Shown here: positions 1 through 37,250 of the stretch, piece by piece
Layout: each line of letters starts with the position of its first letter
Position numbering within the stretch: the first letter of the stretch is position 1
Source of the DNA: Euglena gracilis
Taxonomy: Eukaryota > Euglenida > Euglenophyceae > Euglenales
Assembly (NCBI GenBank): GCA_039621445.1
Contig: CP154957.1
Location: 32,692,399 to 32,756,398, forward strand
DNA length: 64,000 nucleotides
Direction of reading: 5' to 3'
Position numbers and translations under genes: made by a program
Notes under the pieces: model-generated
The model's input: only the letters and a program-made list of their open reading frames with translations
What the model was told of the DNA's origin: nothing
The model's database searches: none

Positions 1-1028
1 GCCGGGGGCGCAGGGCCGGCTGCCCGGGCAGTGGGCAAGGTTGTGTGGGAAGGCCTGGGGGGGGGGTGACCACGGGTTCAGTGGTCAGAGCAGGTGGGGG
101 GGGGGTCGGACCCCCTCTGCGGGGGAGGGGGGGGGTATGACTAAAGTGGAGTACGTGTGCCTGGCGGGTGCTTGGTGGCCGGCGCAGTAAACAAGGTAAG
201 TTCCGCCAGGCTCCGGCCACCTCCATGTGCACAGATGAAAAAAAAAGCCAGAGGCGAAAAACAGCGCCACGCCTGAAGAAGGGGTAAAAGGCACCAAAAA
301 AAAACGCCACAGTGCACACAGGAGGGGGGGGGAGGCACCCTTCCACCAAAGACAGTGGCGCAGCCAAAATCAAAGGTCGAGTCGAAAAAATGTGACCCCC
401 TCCCCAAAAAAAATCGACCCACAATGCCATTTTGGGCACATTTTAGGCAAAATAATGTCATAATTGCCAAAAAAAATTGACGCAAAGCACCGACAGGTTG
501 GTGGGTGGGGGTCCTGGGTATCCCAGGTTGGTTCGGATTTCTTGGCAGGTGGGGGAGGTCCGGTAACGGTCATCCCTCATGTAAAGCTGTGACCCTTCCT
601 TATGTGGAACGCTTTGGGCGACCCTCCCCACCATGGCGTTGCGCTAAGACAAATTCTTTCGGCTCTCAAATAAAAAAAAACAGCCCTTAAAACCTATATC
701 GGCAAAAATGAAAAAAAGGAAGGTGTGGGGGTGTGTCAAGGTGTTGGACGGACCCCCACCAGGCTGTTTTTTTACCAACCTCGGGGGGGGGGGGGTCCGG
801 AGAGCCTTGGAGTGCCTGCACCCCCTGGGGTGGGGTCGGCACCTGACTTAAAAACAGCCTGACCCCACCAGGATTGGGGGGGGGGCTATCCCCACCCCAA
901 CCAAATGGGGTTTCCGGATATCTGTTTAGCTGTCGGTGGGAATGCAATTGTTGGATGAAAGCCAGTGGCTGTGGTTGGGCGGAGTGGAGCAGGAACAGAA
1001 AAGCCTAAAAGGGGGCTGCACAGCGGAC
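1..1028. other. Non-coding left edge; possible 3' part of gene A
   Basis: Poly-G/C-rich sequence with the short family 2 element. One minus frame at about 650-545 is open (VGRVAQSVPHKEG), but nothing supports it as an exon. Confidence 0.4.
760..861. mobile_element. hAT-like MITE, family 2, short copy
   Basis: About 100 bp with ends CAGGCTGTTTTTTTACC and ACTTAAAAACAGCCTG. Flanks ACCCCCAC and ACCCCACC are similar but not identical. Part of the interior (GGAGTGCCTGCACCCCCTGGGGTGGGGTCGGCAC, quoted only as a region at 808-842) resembles the 58387 copy. Confidence 0.6.
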
Positions 1029-12221
<11,193 letters not shown>

Positions 12222-13556
12222 CGTTGGCAGGGAGGCCGGGCCGGGAGCCGGGCAAACAAATCTGTGGAAATGGCGATGCGACAATATATATTCATATAAC
12301 AAGCATCTGAACAATAACATGACGATGACAATAACAATAACAACAACAATAAACTGCGACAAATAATGAATCATGAGAGATAATTTTATACATGCCAAAG
12401 AAATTAACATACAATTGATATTTTTTTAAATTTATAAATCATTAATTATAATATATGTGTGTATATATTATTTTATAATTTTTAAATTATTAATTATAAA
12501 TTAATTATAATTAATAACAACAAATAAATAATAAATTATATATTATAATAAATTTTTATTATGATGGTTTATTATTGTGATTTATAAATTATTATACATT
12601 AATAAATCATACATAATTCTGTGTATATCAAAATTTCCAAACTGGTTTGTGTGGGAAGATATCCTGTAGCATCCCTACCCTATTCCTAGCAGGAAGAGCA
12701 TTCCACACCGTGACCCTACTGTGGCGCAGGGAGCTTTGAAAGCCCCTGAGGCAGTGCAGACCTATGTAGCTCAATTGCCTACCACGTGTCAATGTGAAAC
12801 ATCACAGAAGGTGATCGTCCTTAAACAAAAAAATACATATAATGATAGCAGTCAACGTTTTACATCTGTGGGATCACACCATGCAGTCACAAAGATTGTT
12901 CTTTCTGGGAACTGGGAAATAAGGGTCCTGCATCAGGGTTGAGATTTTGGGCGAAGGTTGCCCCATCCCTAACCAAAAATTCACTAGTATATGCTGTGGC
13001 CATGGCAATGTTGGTGTAGGTTGCATGACAAGGAAAAAAATGTCAAAATAATTGGGCAGAGCTGGCTGGGGGGGGGCAGATCTACTATCTTTAGGAAACC
13101 CTTAAGGGGGTTTTGTTGACACATATTTAGTGCATTCTGTTATTTTTATGGATAGGGTCAGGGTTACAATTGTCATTAAAAAAGGGATTAGGGCTACGGT
13201 CAATCCGTTCAGAGAAAGTTAGGCTGAAATCCGTCCGAAATTCACGACTCGGTCCGAAATTCACGTGGGAAGTTCCGAAATAAAAATTTTGGTGTTTCTT
13301 GGAAACCTGGGGAACAACATTTTTGGGGGTCCAAGTAGGTCAGGAAAAATCCAAAACCAGAACGGGCTACATTTAGGTCTGCCATAAATTGCTCAAAGCC
13401 CTTAAAATCATGCCACAGAAAACTCGCTCAGTTAAAAAAAAAAAATCCCAGGGGGCCAAATATTATTTAAACTTCCACGCCGACCTTGGCCCATGTGAGC
13501 GGCGCGGGGCGGCGGTGGAGGGGGGCGGGCGACAGGCGCGGGGGTGGGCGGCGCGG
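12222..13556. other. Intergenic region with an AT-rich core
   Basis: Separates the SMYD stop from the gene A start. 12290-12640 is strongly AT-rich (TTAATTATAA repeats, TATATATTATTTT), unlike its surroundings, and would be the natural place for the gene A promoter. No specific motif can be assigned. Confidence 0.6.
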
Positions 13557-20669
<7,113 letters not shown>

Positions 20670-21137
20670 TCCGAGGAAGGGAGGGGAAAGAGTAACAACT
20701 GTGGGGATGAATAGACTGCCTGCTTGACAAAAAGCATGGGGGAAATCACCAGAGGTGTCTAAATTGGATATCGTCCTTTCTTTCAGGTGATGGGAGAATC
20801 GGTGGATATTTTAGGATTTGGGGGAGGTGAAGTGGGGGAAGAGGGGGAATAAGAATAAGTATATTTTGGGTAGTGGGTGAAGGGGAGGTGAAATCCGCTT
20901 ATGCAAAAACTAGCCCATATGAAACGTCAATTATTTACAAACCATCATTATTTGCAAACCATCAATTGTGTCATCAGATCCACCAATAGAGAAGGGTCAG
21001 GGGATGCCATTTCAAGGTGGGAAGAGGATTGAGAACCCAGCATGGTGCTGAAGGGAGTTCAGAGGTGGGGTGGCCAAGATGCATCTGTGGCAGATCAACA
21101 CAGGCAAACTCAACGGTGTGATTGCGAGGCCAGCAGG

Positions 21138-24100
21138 TCACAAAGTATTGATGTCACCCACGAGGTGCACTTCACACTGGTCTGACACCTCGGAAATGAG
21201 ACGTTCCACCTGAAAAGAGAAGCAGATATGCATGGGATGTTAAGTGTTGGGCAACCGTCACCTGAGGCATGTGGAAATAACTTTACTCGATCCAGGGCTG
21301 AACCCAAAACTAATGTCACACCCGAATTCAGCTGGGGTTTCTTGGTCTCATCAACAATTGGCAATTCTCTGCTTCCTAAACGTAACTTTAGGAAGCACTG
21401 GGTTCAACTGAACCCCAGTTGATTTCAGTCGATCTCCTCCCCTGGGGGTTCCAGCGCCCAGCTTGGACCTGCTGGTTTTACAAAAAAAGAGTTTGCCCCC
21501 CCCCCTAAGAGAAGTGCCCTCCAGCTTTCAAGAACGCTAAAAAGGGCGAAGCGCTCGGCAATGGGCGGCTGCGGCACCTCCCGCTGCGTGGCCCTAATCC
21601 GCTCCACCACCCCCTGGGCCTCCTCCTGCAGCCGCGCCAGGGTCCCCTCCGCCTCCCGGCACTCGTGTTGGACGGAGGCCAGCCGCGCCCGGCAACCCGT
21701 GACGGCCTGCAGAACACCGAGCGGCAGCCAGAGGCCATCCATCACTCGCCATCGTTAACCCTTTGGCACCTGAGACCCTCCTGCCCAGTGAGCTCAAGGT
21801 GCCATTGGGGGGGGGGGTAATGGGAACAGGTAGGATTGATTCCAAAAAATTTGGTCAAAAAAACTGGCGAAATCCTTAAATATTTAAATGGCCCAGAAAG
21901 TGCATGCCATCACCACCACGTGCATAATTAATTAGCAGGATTCCCAAGAAAAATGACCCCCACCAAAAAATACCCCAATTTTTATGGGTGTGGTGGAACG
22001 GATCATCACAGGACACGATGGCATTCATTCTCATTCAAGTTGTGGTCGAAAAATTTCTGGCGACATCGGACCAGCCCTGTCAATTCCCCAAAATGCCTCT
22101 GCTGGAGATCCAGGTCTGGCTGACGCCAGAAAGCAGCAGCTCTGGCCGGAGCTCCCCGGGGTGCAAGTTTTTTTTTGAAAACGAACCTTTGGGGGGGGGG
22201 GGGGGGCAGCCTCCGGCATGGGCTGGGCGATGCCCAAATCAACAACAACAGCAGACCCAAGTCAAAAATGATCATGTTGGTTGGTGTGCGGCTTCGGCCA
22301 AGGGCTGTGGCCTGGGCAGGGCTGCAAGGCGCCTGCCTCGCTGCCCCCCCCCCCTTCTTTGCTATGGTGCCGGCTTCGTTGGGCAGGGGAGGGGCGGTGG
22401 AATCACGGCACACCTGGAGCCGTTGCCTCAACGTTGCGATGCACTGGTCCTGGAACCTGGCGGGAGGGCGAGGAGGTGGATAAGTCGCGCCTGGCCCCCA
22501 GAAACAGTGGGGGCCGCAAACCCCCCAAAAAAGTAAAACCAATCCAGCACACGGCATCAAATGAGTGTAAAAAATTCCTTGGGCACAACCCGAATTCATA
22601 CACCTCGCAGAAGAAGAGCTTGGATTGATGTCAAAAAAAAAGCGCAATGTCCAAATCCTACGACCACAAAGGGGGGAAAAAACACAAACAAAAGAGATGG
22701 ATCTTCCCTTGAAGATTCTTATTATTATTTACTTAACAAAGAAAAGCCACTGGCAAAAACCTAACTTATTCTTGCGAAATTTAGGAATGGTAATGACAAC
22801 CTTGACATCATCATCAGGATAAAAACCTGACATTGACACCTAAAGCAAACTACCCCCCCCCCCTTGCTGACCGGGTTCCTGCAACCCCTGACCGGGGGGG
22901 GGGTCGAACCCTCAACCTAAAACCCCCGACCTGGGGGTGGTCGTTCAACTAGGTGCCAAAAACAACCCAATTTTCAAAGCCACCCACAACCCCTGACCAG
23001 GAGGGTGGTCGTATGCACCCCCTCACCTGCAACCCCCGACCAGGGGGGGGAGTAACTCCAATTTTAAAAAAATAACCACAACCAAAAAAATGCACCATAA
23101 ATTTTCTGAATTTCTGGGTTTTTATGGGCCACCTTAGGTCGTTTGGGGGCATATGGGGTTTCAACAGCAGGGTGAACAAAGTTCTGGGCTGGAAGGGGGG
23201 AAACTATGCGCCAATTTTTTTCCAAATTATGTGGAATGATGTGGTAATCAGGCAGGATTATGCAGGATCATCCAAATAAAAATGCGGCATAAAAGTGAGA
23301 AAATTGCTGTTGTTCGTGTTCATGCAAGGTCGCAACCCTGCAATTTTGAAATAAGGAACAAAATTTCTGTGTTTTCCAGCATTTTGTTCACTTCCAAATA
23401 ATTTGCAATGCATATTTCCAACCTTATTTTTTATTTTCTACCCCCAGCTTGAAAAATTCCTAGCTTCCCATAACCCCCCAAAGTAAGACCCCCCCAAAAT
23501 ACCCCCTCTGATTTTCAGCAAAAACCCAAAAATTCGGCCAAAAGATAGACCCCCAAAAAAAAAATGAAATTCCCATTGAAATTCCCCGAAAATGGTGATC
23601 TTGGCATTTTTCGATTTTTGTCCATTTTGCAATATTAAAATTGTAATTTTTGAGACAATTTGCTCATTGCCAAAAAAAAATGCCCCCTTTTGCACCTCGG
23701 ACACTTTCACGGGAAGGATTTTTCTGGTGGAATTTTTCAGCAAAAATCCAAAAAGTGGACCCCCCAAAAATAAGACCATGGGATTTTCAGCAACGGACCC
23801 CAAAAATAGACCGGAGTCTGATTTGGGGAGGGGGGATACATCCCTTCCCCCTCTGAGGACTAACTTTGACCGCCACATAATAACCCCCTCCTACAATGAG
23901 CCAAAAAAACACTATATCAACATAAACATTGGAAAGATCACAAAAATCCATAAAATCGGGTAAGGAAAGAAAATGAAAAAGAGCATTCACTGGGGGGAAA
24001 AGTACAAAATTAAAAAAAAAATGCACCTGGTGAAACGTTTTTCAATTAATTGTTTGACCTTTGAAAATTATGTGGGAATATGCGAGATTATGCGGCCCAA

Positions 24101-27100
24101 AATTTTCACCCCTGTAGAATGCTCAATTAAAGTTAAAACGGATAAAAAGAGGGCAAAATATTGTCCAAAAAATGATCCAAACTGTTCACTGAAGCAGAAA
24201 GAAATTGTCTCAACTGCTTTTTGGGCCTTTTCTTTTCCGTATTTCCTTGAAAAAAAACAAATTGTGCGGGGTTATGCGGGATCCAGGTCCGCATTTTATT
24301 CCTTATTTTCATTTTAATTCTATTTGTGTTTTTTATTCCGGTCCGCATTTTTTTATTCTTGTGGCCCTGTGGAAATCCTCCGCATCCCCCCAAAGATACA
24401 ATTGATTCCATGAGGATTGCAACACCTCACGGAGGTGCCCAGCAGCACCAGGTGGCGTGCCGTCTTGGAGGTGAGCTTGGCCACAACCTCCCCAACCACC
24501 TGCAGACTTTGCTGGGGGGAAATAGAACATGACCAACACGGACTTCAAACGAACCCTGCAAACAACCCAAAAAAATGAGTGGGAAACATTTTGTCTACCT
24601 GGGCCTGCGTGCAAACACCCCGGAGATCCTGACCAGGCTTCTGATTGCCAATCCCGGGGGCTGGGGGGTGCCTTGTGCTGTGGGGTGCCTGTCCAAAGCA
24701 GGCAAGCCAATCTTCGATGCCGGGGGGTGCATCACCCACCCCTCCATGGGGGGGGGGGCACGAAAATGCCAAACCCCCCTTCTGCCCACCCACAGGGGTG
24801 TGCGACCTTAAAAAGAAGCCTGATCCTGGCATCTGGTGTTTAAAAATAACAATAACCAATGACACAAAAAACAAACAAAAAAGCAAATAGCCGCAGGCAT
24901 CCATCCAGCTTTGACCTGGCCCTTCCACCATAGACTCATGACCCGAGGTGTCTATCCCCGAGCCAAACCCCACCCACCCACCCACCCAGCCAAAACTTAT
25001 TCATGCTCTCCCCTCCCCCTGGGGGGGTTCACCACTCACCTAAAACTGGCCGAAAACCCTCTTTCCGGCCACGCCAAAGGCCGGGCCGGACTGACCCATG
25101 GCACAGGCCGCAACTCACCCACCCACTCTTGAACCCCCCCTCTCCAGGTGAGAGGTCACAAAGGTGTTAAATGTCTCTTTGGGCTGCACACATGAGCAAG
25201 AGATGCCAGAAATTCATCTGTTACGTGTTGCACCGGGGCAAGGGCATACTTCATAATCGCTGTCCGGCCAGTCGGGTTCCACCGGTAGCGCCACAGAAAG
25301 CGGGTGGTTGCACATCTTCTGTTGCTGTGCCAGCCGCTCCCGCAGAAAAGCTTGCAGCTGTGGGCGCAGGGGGCAGCAGACGCGACCACAATCCCACGTC
25401 CATTGCACCCAGGCCGCCAATCCCCAGACACTACACCTGCACGGCGGGGGAACCCATTCAAACACCTCCAGGGCTTCGTTCAAGAACTGGAGCCGCCATG
25501 CATCGTGTGGGTTGGTGCTGTCCGACGCTTCAGAAACCACCTCCATCTGTGGAGAGAAACAGGACTGGCCCAAAGGGGCCACATGGCAAAAAAAATGATC
25601 GCAGCGCACAGCCTGATGCAGAGGCCACCAAATCGGCAGGGGTGAGACCTCATGAACAACAAGTGTCTCGGATTCACTGGAGGCAGCGTCACCCCAGTCG
25701 ATCTCCATCTCCAGGGGAGCAGGCTCGTCCTCCGCAGGTTCGACATCCTTCGGCATTGTCACGACCGTTGGGGCCTGCACACATTGCAACAGGCAACCTG
25801 TGTGCCCGTCGGCACTGCGCACATGCACACTCACACTACACAATGCCTGACACTGACACACACACACACACACACACACAACGTACAGGAGGGGCATTAA
25901 GTATTGTGCACCTCCAAATTTTGTGGGTAGCACCCCACCCCCAGCTCCAAAGCCTCTGCCAGCCCACGGGGTATGGTGATGGTGGGGTATGGTGACGGTA
26001 TGTTTGACGGTGTGTGCACACGTGCACGCCCCTGTCCCACGCAACAGTGCCCCAGCCAGCTGAGAGAGCCCAGATGAGAGCTAACTTTTGTGATTCCTGG
26101 CCCCTCCCGAATTCCAAGCCAACCCCAGCTTGGGCAAGGGGGGGGCAAGGTGGTCCATAGCCAAGGTGACCCGAAAGGGGGGGGGGGGCAGGGGGTCAAA
26201 AAGGGGGGGTTTCCATAAAGGGATGAGATCTCAGCAACCCCAATTGGTTTCTCATGAGGGCTACAAAATCTGAGGTGGGGTCAAATAAATTTGCTGAATT
26301 GAGCGTTTTGTCTCACTGCTTCCACCCAGAAATGCCTCGGAACCCTCAACAGTGCTGGGGACTCTCAAAGGTTCCTATGATGACAGGCTGCATGGTACTG
26401 GCGACCCTGACAATTTTTTTGCGGACAAATTCTCAGGCATGGCTGTTTCCCGGGGGATATACAGATACACAGATGTGTACAAACACAGACACACACCTTT
26501 GGGCACAGGCAAGAGGGAGAAAAAGATACGGGATGGAGATGACATATGGAACAAGAATTGGGGGAGAGTTGGCAAACAAACAGTAGACACATAATTTTAA
26601 CAGCCTAACTAAATACATACACGTGATGAACCAGAAACTTTGATGTGTAATTGTGGCGCACCTCCAACGCCTCCTCTGATTGTCCACCGCATTCGCTGGT
26701 GGTCCAAGGCGCACTGTCCCCGCAGAGGTGGGGCAACACCTGACCGCAGGAAAAAGGTCTGACATCATCATTTGCTGCACCGTTGCTGTACACGCGTTGG
26801 GCAAAGGGAATGCCTCTTGAGCGTCTCGGCCCCGGTACTGGCAGTACAGGGCGATGGCGGGTGGCAGCTGCTCCCGGCAAGTGGTCTGCGCCGTGGCGTA
26901 GATCCCCGGCAGGACACGGCTGGCCGCGGTGCGGATTTCCTTTTCCACCGCCACCCCCTGTGGGACAAGAGGGGCGAGATGTGTAAAGCGGCAGTCACGG
27001 GAGAGGAGCCAGCCGTGGGGGGTGCATGACGGCTGCCTGGCAGGGTTCGATATAAGGACAGGTGGGGGGGGGGGCCGGACCCCCTGCGGGCCAGGAGGGG

Positions 27101-28106
27101 GGGGTGGGGGGGACACCCCCCCCCCACCTAAACAGTGGCGCGGTCTGGGTGACCGAAAATTTTTGACCCCCCCCCAAAACGACCAAAAGTGCCATTTTGG
27201 GCACTTTTTGGGCAAAAATGTGCCAAAAATGCAACATTTTCGGCGCAAAGCGTCGGAGAAAAAAATTGACCCTTTTTGGGGGGGGGTCCCGGATACCCCC
27301 CAGGGTCGGTCCGGACCCCCCTGGCAGGTGGGGGGGGGGGGGGTCGGACCCCCCCCCCTGCGGGCCAGGAGGGGGGAGGGGGTGGGGGGGGGGACACCCC
27401 CCCACCTAAACCATGTACGCCCTCCTTATATCAAACCCTGCTGCCTGGGCGGGGGAGGGGCAAGACCATACCACACCTCGATGCCGTACTCCACGCACAG
27501 GAGCTGGAACGCCTTCTCCCCGCTGGTGAGGCTGTCCGACAACCGCGATCCCTTCGCAACCAGCTCCCGAACCTGGTCTCGCACTGCGCGTTGTTGCTGC
27601 CGTAGTGCAGGCCTGAGAGTAGATAGCACAACGGTGGTGGTCCCCTGGATGGAAATGAGTGGCAATGCTCGCAACATCAGGGTCGTTTTGGAGATGTAGC
27701 TCCTCGTGTCTAAACACCCAGATACCCATTTTCCGTATTTTTCCATATATATTTTTTTCATGCATTCTCCTGGTCCTGTTCTTGGTCTCTATTCCTCTCA
27801 AAAATATTTTGTAAGCATCGCCAATGTGCAGTCAAACACTACATAGGAAATGGGTGTTGCATCATGCTGTTATCCTCCGAGCAACACAAACAGTGCAGCA
27901 CACAAATCATGCTGGGCGAAGTTCAGGAGCAGGCGGGCAGCATCCTGGATCGCCTTCAGGTGGGTTGGGTAGCGGCGCTTGAAGAACCACGACCGGTTGT
28001 CCAGCCACCCTGAGACACGCACGGCACACGCTTGGCTGGAGATGGTGTGGGCAGCCCGCACACCTTGCACCTTGGTGTAGTGCAGGTCGAGGGGGAGCTG
28101 GGTCAT
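21138..28106 (-). CDS. CDK5RAP3: CDK5RAP3 (LZAP/C53) orthologue, UFL1-complex cofactor
   Basis: Exons in coding order: 28106-28064 (ATG), 28009-about 27930, about 27798-27662, 27644-27477, 26957-26794, 26739-26662, 25774-25649, 25546-25466, 25357-25250, 24511-24431, 22449-22414 (12 codons), 21706-21578, 21209-21138 (TGA). The start LPLDLHYTKVQGWLDNR matches the family N-terminus. A 54-bp intron (28063-28010) splits that motif and its removal restores it. The EYGIE segment, the acidic MEIDWGD signature, RLQFLNEALEVFEW, VVAKLTSKTARHLVLLG, a C-terminal coiled coil (ECREAEGTLARLQEEAQG) and the final VGDINTL follow in family order. Phase is 0 at nearly all the 3' junctions. The family protein works with UFL1 and DDRGK1 in attaching UFM1 and in ER-phagy. 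Boundaries of exons 2 and 3 and the 26794/26739 junction are uncertain. Gene end and next gene start (20669) are about 470 bp apart. Confidence 0.92.
24634..24822. mobile_element. hAT-like MITE, family 2, copy 2
   Basis: Element of 189 bp with ends CAGGCTTCTGATTGCC and CTTAAAAAGAAGCCTG. Flanks ATCCTGAC (24626-24633) and ATCCTGGC (24823-24830) match at 7 of 8 positions. It lies in a CDK5RAP3 intron. Confidence 0.7.
25855..25881. repeat. Short (CA)n
   Basis: Thirteen CA units in a CDK5RAP3 intron. Confidence 0.9.
27041..27440. mobile_element. hAT-like MITE, family 1, copy 1
   Basis: Element of 400 bp in the CDK5RAP3 intron between the 27477 and 26957 exons. Left end CAGGGTTCGATATAAGGA; right end TCCTTATATCAAACCCTG, its near-perfect inverse. 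Flanking 8-bp direct repeats CTGCCTGG at 27033-27040 and 27441-27448 are identical. The interior has long G/C runs and a GGCGCAAAGCGTC-type hairpin and has no coding capacity. Confidence 0.85.
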
Positions 28107-29904
28107 GGCATCGCCCCGGCCGCCCTGCGCAGCCAGCAGTGCCCACGCCGTGGCAAAACCTTGGACCTGTCAGGGCACTGCCAACCCAACCAACTGCCAA
28201 CAAATTTATGGTCACACGGACCCCTGACTGTGGGTCAAAATGGGACTAAAATGGCCTTGAATGACCTAAAATGGACACATTTTGGGGGCTGCATTATAAC
28301 GTTTGCTGACGAGTATTTTTTTACTGGTGACGGGGGAGCCTCGTACATCAGCACACATTGGATGCACATCGTATTCTCGTGTTTGAACCATTTTTGGATA
28401 GTTGGCCCACTCCACTCCACGCCACAGCGCTCGACCTGTTGCCCCACTCCGACGAATCCAGCATCACTGACCTTGGTCACGGTTCAGGGTGGCGACCAAG
28501 TCCATTTATTTCTCTGGCTGCATTCCTCAAATGCCGAACAACTTTTGAGAAAGAACGGTGCCCAATCGCACCAGAACGGTGCTCAAGGCGAACACAGAGG
28601 CGAACAGGGGCACAGAAGCGAACAGTGGTTCCTTTCAAGACTCCTGGGCACAGGGAATCTTGCAGAAAGAAAACATCTGGAAAAAAATGTTTTGCTATGG
28701 ACGATGGAGGAAAGGTGAGAGATAGAAAAATTCGGCACAAAGCGACGGCAGGACAATTTGGGGGGGGGGGCGGGGGGGCGTCTGAACACCCTCTGGGGAT
28801 GGTGTGGTAAAAGTTTAGGCCGAAAGTCAGTCATTTTTGGTGTCTGCTGTTCAATGGGGGAGTTCCCCCCACCTCCCACTCTGACAGGAGGAGTGGTTCC
28901 AGGCCACCCCGTACCCTTATGTCGAATTCTGGCTGGTCTAATGAACATTTTCTCGGTGCATTTTTTTCCCCCCACGGATGAAGTTATTTCTGCCGAGGGA
29001 GATAAAATTCACCCCCAGCTTTGGCCATGTGGCTTGGATTGCAATTTGAGCCAACCACTATTGGGCTAGCTTCTGGTGTTCAAAACATCTTGAGAAACAA
29101 TCCCTCCCAAGCTCCCCAGTGATTACAAGGGGAACATGAGGTTTATACTTTCCCTCTTTCGCAATGCTGCCAAATTTTTGCCAGAAAAGTGCCCAATAAT
29201 GCACTTTGGGTCGGCATCGGAGGGACGGATCGGCACCCCCCGCGTTCAGGGGGGGGACGTAGACACCCTCCTGAGATGGAACCCTGGACTTTTAGTCATT
29301 CCAAACCCCCCAGCGCCGGTTGGAAGATGCTGTTGGGGGTGAAGGCGGAGTTGGGACTCAACGAAACATGTCCCTGGTTCCCAATGCCAGAGCCAGCATT
29401 GGAGGATGAGAGAGGGAGAGAGAGTGAACGCTGGACCATGGACGGGGGGGAAACTCCTACTGCAGACATTTGACTTTCTGCATCTGTTCCTACATCTGGA
29501 ATTTGCAAGATGGAGCATGCAGTAAGACACGGCACGAGAAGGAAGGGGACTACAGAGGCTGACTCTCCCAAGGAGGGGACAAGGATGGTCAGAGAGGGTG
29601 CCCTCTCGGATAGTTATCTTATGATACAGAACGCATACCTGTGAACGCATGCCCGAGGGGAACAAACAATTCACAGAAAGGCACAGATTTGTGGGTCTAC
29701 AGAGTCTGCACCGGTCGAGGCCAGGAGGGGGGTGCAGCACAAGCCCGGTCGACGTCCCATGGCTCAGGCCTGGTGATGTTCGCCGTCCGGCCTGCAGGAC
29801 ATCCGGGCACAATGTTCATGATGGATGGCCTTGGAAGCCACCTGCCCGCCACCTTTGGCTCTCCCATGCGAACCGCAAAGGCACCTGGCGGGACATCGCC
29901 GCAC
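28107..29904. other. Intergenic region between rpiA and CDK5RAP3
   Basis: No gene recognised. Contains moderate G-runs and open frames without conserved motifs. The rpiA C-terminus may reach 29697. Confidence 0.5.
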
Positions 29905-35734
<5,830 letters not shown>

Positions 35735-36342
35735 TGGGGAGGTCCGGGCACCCGCCGCCCTGCGGAGAGGAAAGGAGGGGGGTGCTGCGCGGCCTGGCGC
35801 GTTCCTGGGAGCTGAACCACCGAACCAATGAAAGACACCGCAAAGACCAGGGCATGGGTCTTGCATTGCCGAAGGAAAGGGAGCGTGGTGAACCACCCCA
35901 ATTATATACTCGGGGGGGGGTACATCATTTGAGCATCCGAAATTGGGGCCAGGGGGTGTTTTTGGGGCATACATTTTTTTAATCTCAAAAAAAGCCCCAA
36001 AATGCAATTTTTACATTGTTTGAAGTGTTCATCTTTTGTGTTGAGACCCCAAAATTTTGCCAAAAGGACGAAGTTGGTACCCCCCCATTTGAGTGCACGG
36101 GGTGTGCAATATTATTGCAAGGATGCGCACTTATTTGGGCAATTCCTGAAAGCGGGTTCAGTGCAATATGGCTTTTTGGATTTCACTTTTCGACCCCAGT
36201 GTGACACTTTTTTGGGCACGGCGCACTTAAATGGGCTGGGTTTGGCTATTTGAAATGTGCAGTTTTGTGGACAAAGCTTCCAGGTCATGATTTAAATAAA
36301 TAAATAAATAAATAATAAATAATATTCAAATCAAAATAAATA

Positions 36343-36404
<62 letters not shown>

Positions 36405-36452
36405 TAAGATTAAGTATTATGAATAATAGTAGTATTAATAATAGTAATAATA

Positions 36453-36521
<69 letters not shown>

Positions 36522-37250
36522 AAATAATAATATAATAACAAATAAATAATATTACTCCCCAAATAATACACCCCAAACAAACATACCCCCGAAATAATAT
36601 CGCCCTGGTGCAGAGAGTGAAAGCAAGAAGAGGCAGAAAACCCTCAATTTCTGTCAGAAGGAGCATATTTTGGGAAAAAAGACAGGTTCCATGCCAGGCA
36701 TCGGCGTGGGAAGTCACAGCTATTAACTCTTTGGCAGGGTGGACTTCAATCGAGTGTTGAGACTTAACAAACAAACTGTTGCTTGAAGTTCCTTTCTGTC
36801 CATCATTGGTGATCCCATGCTGCGATTCCAGGAAAGTAAACCAGGCTGCAGCAATTCAGGGAAACAATGGTACGTGCCTCGCGACAAATCATGGCAGTGA
36901 TGATCAGGCAGTGGACTGAGGTGCTTCGCAGTGAGCAGCCTCTGCAGAGGTGGTCCAGAACGCCGTTAGCAGCTCCCCCATATGTGCGAAATCTCGCGGG
37001 ACACCGAGGAGCACGTCATTCTTTGGGCTTCCTTGCTCTTGCAGCAGCCACCCACAGGAATGGGCTGACAACAACACCACTCAGGAGTCTCGGCGCTTGG
37101 GAGCATCCCAGCACATCCATGAAATTCACTGAATTGCACGGATTTCTTCAAAAGCCTGGCCTCGTGAGGGCTACCCTCCAAATGCCGGAATCTGTTCGAT
37201 GTGTATGAATGTGGCTTCCTTTAAGCAGCACATTGAATCTCACAAAGCTT
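35735..37250. other. Intergenic region between the methyltransferase gene and rpiA
   Basis: Contains the AAT microsatellite. No plus- or minus-strand exon is recognised. A T-rich/AG boundary just upstream of the rpiA Met (CCTTTCCTCTCCGCAG) could be the acceptor of an intron in the 5' UTR. Confidence 0.5.
36290..36550. repeat. (AAT)n / (ATAA)n microsatellite
   Basis: Two long AAT arrays joined by AAATAAAT variants, in the intergenic stretch between rpiA and the methyltransferase gene. Confidence 0.95.

Noticed and set aside
29697-29904. Extension of the last rpiA exon to 29697
   Set aside because: Open frame, but the residues (PGAFAVRMGEPKVAG onward) do not resemble an RpiA C-terminus; left as an alternative only.
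36331-36774. Poly-Leu/Ile frame
   Set aside because: Translation of the AAT microsatellite.
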